From contig JAFQFT010000026.1 of NCBI GenBank assembly GCA_017398545.1, positions 1-64,000 on the forward strand: a DNA stretch of 64,000 nt, written 5' to 3'. The position numbers and the translations under genes are program-made. The DNA is from Bacilli bacterium. GTDB lineage: Bacteria > Bacillota_I > Bacilli_A > ML615J-28 > CAG-313. The notes below the pieces were generated by a model. It was given only the letters and a program-made list of their open reading frames with translations, was not told the origin of the DNA and ran no database searches. Of the stretch, positions 44,510 through 52,677 are shown piece by piece; the stretch's first letter is position 1, and each line of letters starts with the position of its first letter.

Positions 44510-46843
44510 TTATGCTATATAGTCATTAGGAGTTATACCTGTATCAGGATTTAATCCTCCACTATAAGTATTTCCAGCCCAATTAACTGTTCCATCACCA
44601 ACATAGAACGATTTAAATGCTACATTTGCACCAAACACATTATTCTTAATATTAATAGTACTTGAAGCGTTAGCATATCTAAAGTCAATTGTCGAACCAG
44701 TATCAAAATAATCAAATGTATTGCCTACAAAGTCAAAAGTTGCATTTGCAGGAAGACGTCTCATACCAATAGTTGTAGTTGCCCCATTAGATGAACCTTT
44801 AAGAACGTTATTAGAAATACTTACACTAGTACATTTATTTGATGACCATCCAACCATAATTGAATAATTTCCAGTACCCCATAAGCAATCATTATTATCA
44901 AAATTAAATGTTCCAGCAATATAAGGGGCTCTAATTAATTCATTTGCAGGTGCAGAAGTAGCACCGTTATTAAATTTATTATTAGAAATATTAGCGTTAG
45001 TTAAAGTTGTATAAACCGCAAAAACATTCTTACCTGCAGTACTTGTAATAGTTACGCTATTACCTGTGAAAGTTAATCCGTTAATAGCATAGTCACTTGC
45101 AACAACACCTTGTCTACCACCATTAGTTGAAGTACCTGTAGCTGTAATAATATTGTTTTTAATAACTAAATTAGAAGTAGCAGCAGTAACTTTAATTGCT
45201 TTACCTGAACCTGTATAAGTTAAACCATCCATTGTTAGTCCGCTATCACCAACATTAATCATACCAGAAATAGTAGCTTCAGAATTACGAGTTTCTTTAT
45301 AACTAATACCATAGTTAGGACCAATAAATGAAACTTTAACAGCAGGAATTGTTAAATCTTCAGTATATGTACCAGCAAATAAATAAATTACATCATTATC
45401 TTTAGCAGCAGAAAGAGCAGCTGTAATATTAGTAAATGCAGACACACCAGCTTCATATGTTAATTCATTCATTGAATATTTACCACTACTAAATGTAGAA
45501 TTTACAACAATAGTAGGAGTTACTTGAGCAAATACAGCTTCATCAGCAGCAGATAATTCAACTTCAGTTGGTGCATCCATAATCCATTTAGCATATAAAG
45601 TTTTATCTCCATAAGAACCTAGAGAAATTTCTGTAACAGGATTGCCACTAAATGTTTCATTATCATACCATCCAGCAAATTTTCCTTCATCAATTGTCAT
45701 TTCAGCTACAGTAGGTAATGCAAATGTTGCAGTTTCAACATTATATCTTGTAACTAAATTTGCAGAACAATTTCCACCATTTAATTCATAACTAATCTCA
45801 TATTCAGTAGGAGCAAATTTTGCATATAATGTTCTATCAGTACCTTGTTTTAAAACAGGTGTATCAGATAAATCTTCATTAACACACCAACCAAGGAAAT
45901 CATAAGCAGTTTTTGATACGTCCGGAAAATCTTCACCACCACCAAAATGGTATTTAGACCCTAATAATTCATAATCTTCAAATAATTGAATATTTACATC
46001 ACAAGTTGATGTAGTAGGAACTTCAAAATTTAAATAATAATTTAATGCTGCATCTCCTTTAGAAACAAATGTAGATACAACTTTTTTGCTTGCTGCATCA
46101 TAACAAGAGTTATGTCCACCAATAATATAATCATAATCTACACTTCCAATACTAACACCAGAAGCTCTAATAGCAACTACTTTATAAGCTCCTTTAGATT
46201 CATCATACTTAACAAGAATTCTATCCCAATATAAACCTGTAGCACCACTAGGATTTGATGAAGGAGACATACCAACATAATAACCTGTATTTCCACCTAC
46301 ATTATAACGTGTTACTTTAAAGCTATAGTCAGCAACAAAAGCACCACCATTTAAATTAAATGTAGTTTCGCTTGCATCATAAACAGCTTCTACAAAATCG
46401 CCTGTAGCAATTCCTTTTTCATAAGCATTGACAGCAACTTCAGAAAGATTTCTTACAACTACGTTAGAATAAGAATAAGATTCGCCTTCTTTAACATATG
46501 CAACAACACTAATGTCTTGAGTTGCAGCTTTTTTAGGGAAGTTTACCATTGTAGCAGACATAATTGGTTCTTCTTCAGTTACACCTTCAACAACACGTTT
46601 TTCTACTCCTGTGGTTTCAACAGTAACTTCAGCTAGATCACCTTGTGCAAATAAGAAACCATATTCATTGCCTTCTTTATGGTTTGTTACATTTGCAACC
46701 CATCTTAATCCATTATTTCCATCAGTTCTAATTTGTACACCTTCTTCTAATGAAACGATAGTAGATTCATTAGCTTTAACAAATACTACGCTTAATGATA
46801 GAACCATGAAAATAGTTAATAAACTTAAAAATATTTTTTTCAT
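44510..46843 (-). CDS. large secreted beta-helix protein, paired with micro-peptide B
   Basis: The 777-residue protein has a Sec signal peptide (cleavage probably after VKA at 24). A module at about 30-165 follows (GLRWVANVTN, NEYGFLFAQGDL, DISVVAYVKEG, YSNVVVRNLSEVA). Next come two InlB/Flg_new-type repeats (about 315-343 and 345-422, ending TLYAKF/TLYAKW) and a right-handed parallel beta-helix to the end (repeated Asn-rich turns such as VIKNNIITATG and NISNNKFN). No LPxTG, lipobox or C-terminal TM is visible, so it is released or held non-covalently. TAGGAGG precedes the ATG, and its TAG is the stop of the peptide gene. An adhesin or glycan-binding role is inferred. Confidence 0.85.
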   Translation of the reverse strand: MKKIFLSLLTIFMVLSLSVVFVKANESTIVSLEEGVQIRTDGNNGLRWVANVTNHKEGNEYGFLFAQGDLAEVTVETTGVEKRVVEGVTEEEPIMSATMVNFPKKAATQDISVVAYVKEGESYSYSNVVVRNLSEVAVNAYEKGIATGDFVEAVYDASETTFNLNGGAFVADYSFKVTRYNVGGNTGYYVGMSPSSNPSGATGLYWDRILVKYDESKGAYKVVAIRASGVSIGSVDYDYIIGGHNSCYDAASKKVVSTFVSKGDAALNYYLNFEVPTTSTCDVNIQLFEDYELLGSKYHFGGGEDFPDVSKTAYDFLGWCVNEDLSDTPVLKQGTDRTLYAKFAPTEYEISYELNGGNCSANLVTRYNVETATFALPTVAEMTIDEGKFAGWYDNETFSGNPVTEISLGSYGDKTLYAKWIMDAPTEVELSAADEAVFAQVTPTIVVNSTFSSGKYSMNELTYEAGVSAFTNITAALSAAKDNDVIYLFAGTYTEDLTIPAVKVSFIGPNYGISYKETRNSEATISGMINVGDSGLTMDGLTYTGSGKAIKVTAATSNLVIKNNIITATGTSTNGGRQGVVASDYAINGLTFTGNSVTITSTAGKNVFAVYTTLTNANISNNKFNNGATSAPANELIRAPYIAGTFNFDNNDCLWGTGNYSIMVGWSSNKCTSVSISNNVLKGSSNGATTTIGMRRLPANATFDFVGNTFDYFDTGSTIDFRYANASSTINIKNNVFGANVAFKSFYVGDGTVNWAGNTYSGGLNPDTGITPNDYIA

Positions 46844-46857
46844 AATTTAATTTCCTC

Positions 46858-46986
46858 CTACTCGAAGAATTCTGATTCATCATCATCTGCCCATGGGAAG
46901 TTAATAACAATACTTCCTCCAACAGTATGAATATCAGATTCATATTTAATAATTTCGATAGAAGGAGTTTCATAATTTTTAATCAT
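46858..46986 (-). CDS. YxxP micro-peptide B (42 aa)
   Basis: It encodes MIKNYETPSIEIIKYESDI and, after THTVGG-like residues, SIVINFPWADDDESEFFE. GGAGA lies upstream of the ATG. Its stop (TAG at 46860-46858) is the first three bases of the partner's TAGGAGG ribosome site, so the two genes are translationally coupled with a 14-base gap, exactly as in copy C. Nearly identical in DNA to copy C at 47624. There is no signal peptide and no Cys. Function is unknown; see the findings. Confidence 0.8.
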   Translation of the reverse strand: MIKNYETPSIEIIKYESDIHTVGGSIVINFPWADDDESEFFE

Positions 46987-47623
46987 TATTTTTCTCCATA
47001 TCTTAAAATTATAGCAAGTTCAAAAAGGTAAACCTTTTTGATATCTAATAATAATACTAGGTTCTGCAAAAAAGTTTATCTTTTAGTCTTTTTTATTCTT
47101 TACAACTTCATTTTGCCAGTAATAAAAAAGGTTACCTTCTTAAGACATATACTACAATTTACATTATAGCATATTTAAGAAAATAAATAAAGTAATTAAA
47201 TATAATTATGACATATTTTTCTCTATTTTATATTTTCCTACCTTGTTTTTTTAAAAAAAGTTAATTTTATTTGATTTTAGTTATATTTTTTTATTTAAAA
47301 CATAGTTGCTTTTTATTTTTTTTACAGCTTTAAAGAATATATATAATTCGTGTTTTAAAACCATTATTTTTATTAATAAATTCATTTTTTAGAAAGTATG
47401 TTTTATTATTTTTAACTAATAGACTTATTAATTTATAAGCAATTTTTGTAGCAAAAAAATGTTTTTTAGTACAGTCTAAAAATGTTTACCTTTTAAACCT
47501 AAATAATAATACAATAAAGGATATCAAATTTAATGATATCCTTTTATTTTTTTATAAATTCTCTATGTCATAAACGTTTACCTTTTTGAACTAACTATAA
47601 TTTTAAGATATGGAGAGAAAATA
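46987..47623. promoter_or_regulatory. divergent promoter region between two peptide/secreted-protein units
   Basis: This 637-base AT-rich stretch has no gene. It starts and ends with matching promoter sequences in inverted orientation. On the left, TATAAT (47013-47008, minus) is preceded by the 20-bp near-palindrome CAAAAAGGTAAACCTTTTTG (47021-47040, 9-bp arms). On the right, GTTTACCTTTTTGAACT (47576-47592) is followed by TATAAT (47596-47601). Further GTTTACC/GGTTACC copies occur at 47484 and 47130. At 47516-47544 an 11-bp stem (AAAGGATATCA / TGATATCCTTT) followed by T-rich sequence looks like a terminator or attenuator facing copy C. There is no classical -35, so an activator or repressor at the palindrome is likely. 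Confidence 0.6.
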
Positions 47624-47752
47624 ATGATTAAAAATTATGAAACTCCTTCTATCGAGATTATTGAATATGAAACTGAAATCCAAACAGGTCCAAGTGTTAT
47701 TATTGATTATCCTTGGGGTGATGATAATGATGGATCAGGTTTCTTTAGATAG
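47624..47752 (+). CDS. YxxP micro-peptide C (42 aa)
   Basis: It encodes MIKNYETPSIEIIEYETEI, then QTGPSVIIDYPWGDDNDGSG and FFR. GGAGAG lies before the ATG. The stop TAG (47750-47752) is part of the partner's TAGGAGG ribosome site, 14 bases before the next ATG. The first 13 residues are identical to copy B, while the last 20 have diverged but keep the S-V/I-I-x-Y/F-PW-G/A-D-D pattern. Unknown function. Confidence 0.8.
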   Translation: MIKNYETPSIEIIEYETEIQTGPSVIIDYPWGDDNDGSGFFR

Positions 47753-47766
47753 GAGGAAATTAAATT

Positions 47767-50187
47767 ATGAAAAAAATATTTTTAAGTTTATTAACTATTT
47801 TCATGGTTCTATCATTAAGTGTAGTGCTTGTCAAAGCTAGTGAATCTACTACTGTTTCATTAGAAGACGGTGTGCAAATTAGAACTGATGGAAATAATGG
47901 GTTAAGATGGGTTGCAAATGTAACAAACCATAAAGAAGGTAATGAATATGGGTTCTTATTTGCACAAGGTGATTTAGCTGAAGTAACAATTGAAACTAAC
48001 GGTGTTGTTAATAAAGTTGTTGAAGGTGTTACAGATGAAGAACTAACTATGGCAGCTACAATGGTTAACTTCCCTAAATCTGCTGCAACTCAAGATATTA
48101 GTGTTGTTGCATACGTTAAAGTAGGCGATGTTTATAGTTACTCTAACGTAGTTGTAAGAAATCTTTCTGAAGTTGCAGTTCAAGCTTATGAAAAAGGTAT
48201 TGTTACAGGTGATTTTGTAGAAGCTGTTTATGATGCATCTGTAACTACATTTAATACAAATGGAGGATATCTAACTGGTGAATATGATTTTGTTATTAGT
48301 AGATATAATTATAACAAATGGGCTGATGAAAATTATCCAGTTGGTATGGACCCAACAGGCGAATATCTATGTACTTCAAGTGGTAGCACATGGTATAGAT
48401 TATTCTTAAAAGAAACATCTACTGGAAGCGGGATTTATAAAATTGTTGCGGCAGGTCATGCTTTAGACTCTTCAACAGCTGAATATGATTACCTTTTAGG
48501 TACAACAACACAAGGAGTTTATGATAAAACTTCAATTGATACTGTAGTTAAATTAGCTAAATTAGAAAATGCAACTGATTATTATATAAAATTCTTAGAT
48601 TCTATTCCTACAGCTAGCACTAATTACTGTTCTATTAGAGCTATGGTTAGTGATGATTTTGAATATATCTCTACAAGTTCTGATCATTTAGGTGGAGGCG
48701 AAACACTTCCAACTGCTAAAAGAGATTATTATGATTTTAATGGTTGGTCTTCAAAAGAAGATTGTTCAGATACTCCTGTACTAAAACAAGGTTCAAATAG
48801 AACTTTATATGCTAATTGGACACCTACAAACTATACACTCCAATATGAATTAGGTGAAGGTACTTGCTCTGCAACTTTAGTTAACTCATATAACTATGAA
48901 TCTGATGAAATTATTTTACCTACAGAAAGTGATTTAAAAATTGATGGCGGAAAATTTGGTGGATGGTATGATAACGCTGCGTGCACTGGGACTTCAATCA
49001 CATCAATTCCTGCAAAATCTCATGGTAATTTAACTTTATATGCTTTATGGGTTATGGACGCTCCAACTGAATACAATATTAGTGATACAGATAAAGTTAT
49101 TATTGAAAAATATTCACCTAATTACTTTGTAAGTTCCAGCTTTGCTGTTGGAAAATTTATTATTAATGGCACAACATATGAAGCTGGTGTTAACTTATTT
49201 AATACAATCTCTTCAGCTTTAGCTAAGTGTACTGGTAATGAAAAAATTTATGTATTTAGCGGTTCATATAATGAAAGTGTTAATTTAAATGTTAATGGTG
49301 TTTCTTTACTTGGAGCAAATGCTGATGTAGACCCAAATACAGGAGCAAGACAAAATGAATCTTATATTGAAAAATTAACAGTAAGTGCAAATTCAGTAAC
49401 ATTTAATGGATTTACTTTAGTTGATCAGTTACAATCTACTACTGAATCTGTCTTAATTTCTGCTGGCATTTCCGACTGTATTCTTGCATATAGCACTATT
49501 GCTAAGCAATCTAAATTTAATTCTAATGCTAATGGTTTATTCAAATGTTTAGGTACAAAAGGTAAGGAAGTTAACAATTTAACAATCCAAAACTTCAAAG
49601 TTGAACAATCATCTTTAAGACCAACTTTATTCTACGGCTATGGAATTAATAACTTCACAGTTAAAGATTCCGTATTCCTTGGAAGCTCAACACCATCATA
49701 TTATACCGATGCAGTAAAAATAATTAGTTCTTCTTATGGAAACTATGGTCTAAATGGCAATGTTACATTTACTGGTAATACATTTAAAGATTATGGTCAA
49801 TACTTATTATGGTTTGCTAACTGCGGAAATCTAACACTAAATGTTTCTGCTAATAAGTTTATTAATTGTGGACAAACTGCTGGAAACCATGGTGCACTAT
49901 ATATTGCAGGTATTGCTTCTTCTCATACAGGTTCAACTATCACAATGGAAAATAATGTAGTTAACAACTCTTATATGTTATTAAGAATTGCCTCTTCTGC
50001 TAAAAACTTTACTGTTGAAGCGCATAATAACTCAATTTTAAATTCTAAAGCAACATATCATATAAAGAATGAATCAACAAGCACAATTAATGCCTCTAAT
50101 AACTATTATGATGTTACTCCAACTTCTGATAAATTCTTAGGTGTAAGTGTTTGGGAACCAGTTTTAACTGAAGATCCAAATGAATAA
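47767..50187 (+). CDS. large secreted beta-helix protein, paired with micro-peptide C
   Basis: The 806-residue protein is a paralogue of the 44510-46843 product in the opposite orientation. The signal peptide and first 170 residues are nearly identical (GLRWVANVTNHKEGNEYGFL), the middle and C-terminal parts much less. It has InlB-type repeats (about 320-440, RTLYANW, LTLYALW) and then a beta-helix region (VTFTGNTFKDYGQYLLWF). It ends in WEPVLTEDPNE with no anchor. AGGAGG lies 7 bases before the ATG. The pair looks like duplication of one unit followed by divergence of the binding part. Confidence 0.85.
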   Translation: MKKIFLSLLTIFMVLSLSVVLVKASESTTVSLEDGVQIRTDGNNGLRWVANVTNHKEGNEYGFLFAQGDLAEVTIETNGVVNKVVEGVTDEELTMAATMVNFPKSAATQDISVVAYVKVGDVYSYSNVVVRNLSEVAVQAYEKGIVTGDFVEAVYDASVTTFNTNGGYLTGEYDFVISRYNYNKWADENYPVGMDPTGEYLCTSSGSTWYRLFLKETSTGSGIYKIVAAGHALDSSTAEYDYLLGTTTQGVYDKTSIDTVVKLAKLENATDYYIKFLDSIPTASTNYCSIRAMVSDDFEYISTSSDHLGGGETLPTAKRDYYDFNGWSSKEDCSDTPVLKQGSNRTLYANWTPTNYTLQYELGEGTCSATLVNSYNYESDEIILPTESDLKIDGGKFGGWYDNAACTGTSITSIPAKSHGNLTLYALWVMDAPTEYNISDTDKVIIEKYSPNYFVSSSFAVGKFIINGTTYEAGVNLFNTISSALAKCTGNEKIYVFSGSYNESVNLNVNGVSLLGANADVDPNTGARQNESYIEKLTVSANSVTFNGFTLVDQLQSTTESVLISAGISDCILAYSTIAKQSKFNSNANGLFKCLGTKGKEVNNLTIQNFKVEQSSLRPTLFYGYGINNFTVKDSVFLGSSTPSYYTDAVKIISSSYGNYGLNGNVTFTGNTFKDYGQYLLWFANCGNLTLNVSANKFINCGQTAGNHGALYIAGIASSHTGSTITMENNVVNNSYMLLRIASSAKNFTVEAHNNSILNSKATYHIKNESTSTINASNNYYDVTPTSDKFLGVSVWEPVLTEDPNE

Positions 50188-50194
50188 AAAAATT

Positions 50195-50221
50195 ATCAGT
50201 CTCTATTCATTAGAGACTGAT
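50195..50221. terminator. bidirectional terminator
   Basis: An 11-bp perfect stem, ATCAGTCTCTA / TAGAGACTGAT (loop of 5), is followed by a run of T. It separates the convergent 47767 and M50 genes. Confidence 0.88.
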
Positions 50222-50225
50222 TTTT

Positions 50226-50864
50226 TTAATTAAATACTTTTATCCAAAAATTTAATATAAAGTTAATTATATTATCTACGAATTCAGATAATAAAGATGG
50301 ATAACCAAGCGATGCTAAAACATCAAGTAATATTAATAAACCAAATATAAAGAACATTCCATATTTTTGATATTTCATGTATTGATTATATGCATCATTT
50401 GGTAATATTGCTCCTACAATTTTAGAACCATCAAGTGGTGGAATAGGGATTAGATTGAATACTCCTAGTCCTATATTAATTACCATTAAATATGTAACAA
50501 AATATAAAATTACTTCTATTAATTCTGTATATGAAGCATACTTATATATTAGTACATATATAAGTCCTGCAATAAATGCCAATATAAAATTTGCAAGAGG
50601 GCCTGCTAGAGCAACAAGCGCCATCCCCCATTTAGGATTTTTATAATATCTTGGATCTACTTGAACAGGTTTTGCCCAACCAAATTGAAATAATATAAGA
50701 CAAAGTGTCCCCATTAAGTCTAAATGTTTTAAAGGATTTAGCGAAAGTCTACCTTGTTCTTTAGGTGTAGGATCTCCTAAAAGATGAGATACTAGGCCAT
50801 GACATAGTTCATGACACATTATTGCAATTAAAGCTGCTGGGATTATATATAAATATTGTTCCAT
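50226..50864 (-). CDS. site-2-type M50 metalloprotease (small)
   Basis: The 212-residue membrane protein has the zinc motif HELCH (HExxH) near residue 18-22 in TM1, a second motif with Asp in NLIPIPPLDGSKI and about five TM segments. It is a small member of the M50/S2P-like family without a PDZ domain, which cleaves within membranes or at membrane-proximal sites. It lies between two peptide/secreted-protein units of the island. A role in processing those products is possible but unproven; it may equally be a housekeeping protease. Confidence 0.88.
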   Translation of the reverse strand: MEQYLYIIPAALIAIMCHELCHGLVSHLLGDPTPKEQGRLSLNPLKHLDLMGTLCLILFQFGWAKPVQVDPRYYKNPKWGMALVALAGPLANFILAFIAGLIYVLIYKYASYTELIEVILYFVTYLMVINIGLGVFNLIPIPPLDGSKIVGAILPNDAYNQYMKYQKYGMFFIFGLLILLDVLASLGYPSLLSEFVDNIINFILNFWIKVFN

Positions 50865-50906
50865 AATAACTCCTTACTATTTTATTATTTGTAGTATAAC
50901 ATAATT

Positions 50907-52025
50907 TTATGAATTATTTGTTAAATATGTTTCTTTTATTTCATTATATGATGAGTTATATATATCACTATAATAATATTCATATTCTAAATTTTCATTT
51001 ATAAACTTTAAATATGCTACTGCATATATATCTTGATCTATAGCGTATTCTGGAATGTTGTTTATTGTTACCGCAAAACTATCTTCTTTATTAGCTTCTT
51101 GTATAAAAGAATTAGGTGTATTAATATTTAAATCATCTGTCTTTTTATTTAAAAATATAAAGCCTAAGATATAATTATCTCTATTAGTTAACATTGTTGA
51201 TGTTTTAAATCTTATACCATCATATTCTACATTATATGAGATTTCCATATTATTAATAATTTCATCATAATATATATCTAATAAATTAATTGATATAGTT
51301 TTTGTGTAATATACATTATTTGTGTTATTATCTTTTGCATATAAACACGCTTTAAATGATATATCTAAATGATATATTGGGATATCTTTAATTGATACTC
51401 TAAATTCATTATTATCATTTAATGCTTCTAATTTTACGATTTCAGTCTCAAAATGGTCGTTTTTCGCGTTTTCTAAATTAAGTTCACTAATTAACTGGTT
51501 CTTTGAGAAAATTAAACCATATTCAGCATTATTATTAATATATGTAGCAGCTGTAAAAGTTAATAATTCATTTTTATATGAAATGTCTTTTAAGATTATT
51601 TCACTTAATCCTGCAAGTTTTGCATAGATATAATCTATTTTATTGCTGTAAACAACATCTTTTTCCGTTACTGCAAAACTTCTTACATACATATTATAAT
51701 AATTATATTCTTCAGGCACACTTAAAGTAATTATACTATGCTCTTTTAAATTTCCTTTTATTATATATTTAACTAGAGTTTCATTTTCTATTGTTAGTTC
51801 ACAATCAATATTAGATATAATTATTCCATATTCTAATGTCTCTATATTTAAATGATTCTCTACTTTAAATGTCACAGTGTTGTTTATAACATTTGTATTA
51901 ATATCTGTTATTTCAATATAAGGATTTGTCTCAGCAAAAACTGATGTATTTAGTAATCCTATACTTAAAGAAAGGATTACCACAATAATTATTTTTTTAA
52001 AAATCTTATTCTTCAAAAAATACAT
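50907..52025 (-). CDS. secreted protein with three copies of the shared module, paired with micro-peptide D
   Basis: The 372-residue protein has a Sec signal peptide (cleavage probably after VFA at about 31). The rest is made of three related modules of about 105-115 residues: LEYGIIISNIDCEL ... VRSFAVTEKDVVYSNKI; AEYGLIFSKNQL ... FKACLYAKDNNT; YDGIRFKTSTML ... ILGFIFLNKK ... VAYLKF. This is the module seen once in the other three secreted proteins. I start at the ATG at 52025 (GGGGAGA, 8 bases upstream), overlapping the peptide gene by 20 bases. There is no cell-wall anchor. Confidence 0.8.
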   Translation of the reverse strand: MYFLKNKIFKKIIIVVILSLSIGLLNTSVFAETNPYIEITDINTNVINNTVTFKVENHLNIETLEYGIIISNIDCELTIENETLVKYIIKGNLKEHSIITLSVPEEYNYYNMYVRSFAVTEKDVVYSNKIDYIYAKLAGLSEIILKDISYKNELLTFTAATYINNNAEYGLIFSKNQLISELNLENAKNDHFETEIVKLEALNDNNEFRVSIKDIPIYHLDISFKACLYAKDNNTNNVYYTKTISINLLDIYYDEIINNMEISYNVEYDGIRFKTSTMLTNRDNYILGFIFLNKKTDDLNINTPNSFIQEANKEDSFAVTINNIPEYAIDQDIYAVAYLKFINENLEYEYYYSDIYNSSYNEIKETYLTNNS

Positions 52026-52134
52026 TATTATCTTCTCCCCACGGATATTCAACTACAATACTTGAAGTTAACATTTTAATTGGTTCATCAAAATTTATAA
52101 TTTCAAATTTTGGTAATTCATACTCTTTTTTCAT
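52006..52134 (-). CDS. YxxP micro-peptide D (42 aa)
   Basis: It encodes MKKEYELPKFEIINFDEPI, then KMLTSSIVVEYPWGEDNNVF and FEE. GGGGGA lies just before the ATG. It overlaps the next gene by 20 bases, and the partner's ribosome site lies inside this gene, so translation is coupled. It shares YExPxxEII and S-I-V-V-E-Y-P-W-G-E-D with copies B and C. Unknown function. Confidence 0.78.
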   Translation of the reverse strand: MKKEYELPKFEIINFDEPIKMLTSSIVVEYPWGEDNNVFFEE

Positions 52135-52161
52135 TTTATCCCCCTTTTATACTCATTATAT

Positions 52162-52193
52162 ATTATACACATAAATATTGAAAAGAATGTCAA
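52162..52193 (-). promoter_or_regulatory. promoter candidate of the peptide D unit
   Basis: TTGACA (52193-52188) and TATAAT (52167-52162) are both consensus but 20 bases apart, longer than optimal, as if an activator is needed. Confidence 0.45.
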
Positions 52194-52232
52194 ATATAAA
52201 GATATATATATAATTTTTTTATAAAACAAAAA

Positions 52233-52258
52233 AGGTATGAAATCAAAGTTTCATACCT
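52233..52258 (-). terminator. terminator of the ribosomal alpha operon
   Basis: AGGTATGAAA / TTTCATACCT (loop TCAAAG) followed by TTTTTTG on the minus strand, about 40 bases after rplQ. It marks the right border of the accessory island. Confidence 0.88.
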
Positions 52259-52296
52259 ATTTTAATTCAAAGTATATTTATTTCTTGTTGAGTAAA

Positions 52297-52662
52297 TTAT
52301 TCAACAAATTCGATTAATGCCATTTCAGTAGCATCACCACGACGTGGACCAAGTTTTAATACTCTTGTATAACCACCGTTGCGGTTAGCAAATTTTGGAG
52401 CAATTTCATCGAATAATTTTTGAAGTGCGTATTTACCTTCTTCATCAGTTTCAAAACGAATTAATTCAGCAGCTTGTCTACGACTTGCAAGAGTGTTCTT
52501 TTTACCTAAAGTAACCATCTTATCTGCTAATCTTTTTAATTCTTTTGCTTTTGCTAAAGTAGTTTCAATACGACCATTTAAAATTAAATCTGTGATTAAG
52601 TCACGTAATAATGCTTTTCTTTGGAAGCTTTTACGACTTAAAGTACGATAGCCTAGTGCCAT
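52297..52662 (-). CDS. rplQ: 50S ribosomal protein L17
   Basis: Typical L17 of 121 residues: [18 protein letters not shown] at the start and [20 protein letters not shown] precedes the ATG. It is last gene of the ribosomal block. In most Bacillota ecfA1 follows here; in this genome a terminator and the accessory island do. Confidence 0.97.
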   Translation of the reverse strand: MALGYRTLSRKSFQRKALLRDLITDLILNGRIETTLAKAKELKRLADKMVTLGKKNTLASRRQAAELIRFETDEEGKYALQKLFDEIAPKFANRNGGYTRVLKLGPRRGDATEMALIEFVE

Positions 52663-52677
52663 ATTATTTCTCCTTTA

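Noticed and set aside
47624-47752. Copy C peptide as a lasso-peptide precursor (TGPSVIID could be a ring of seven)
   Set aside because: Copies A, B and D have no matching Thr at -2 with Gly1 and acidic residue 7-9, and no lasso protease, RRE or cyclase gene is in the window. Kept only as a resemblance of the YxxP leader.
50226-50864. M50 protease as the dedicated maturation enzyme of the micro-peptides
   Set aside because: Location alone is not enough. Small M50 proteases occur widely in Bacillota, and copy A at 2.6 kb has none nearby.
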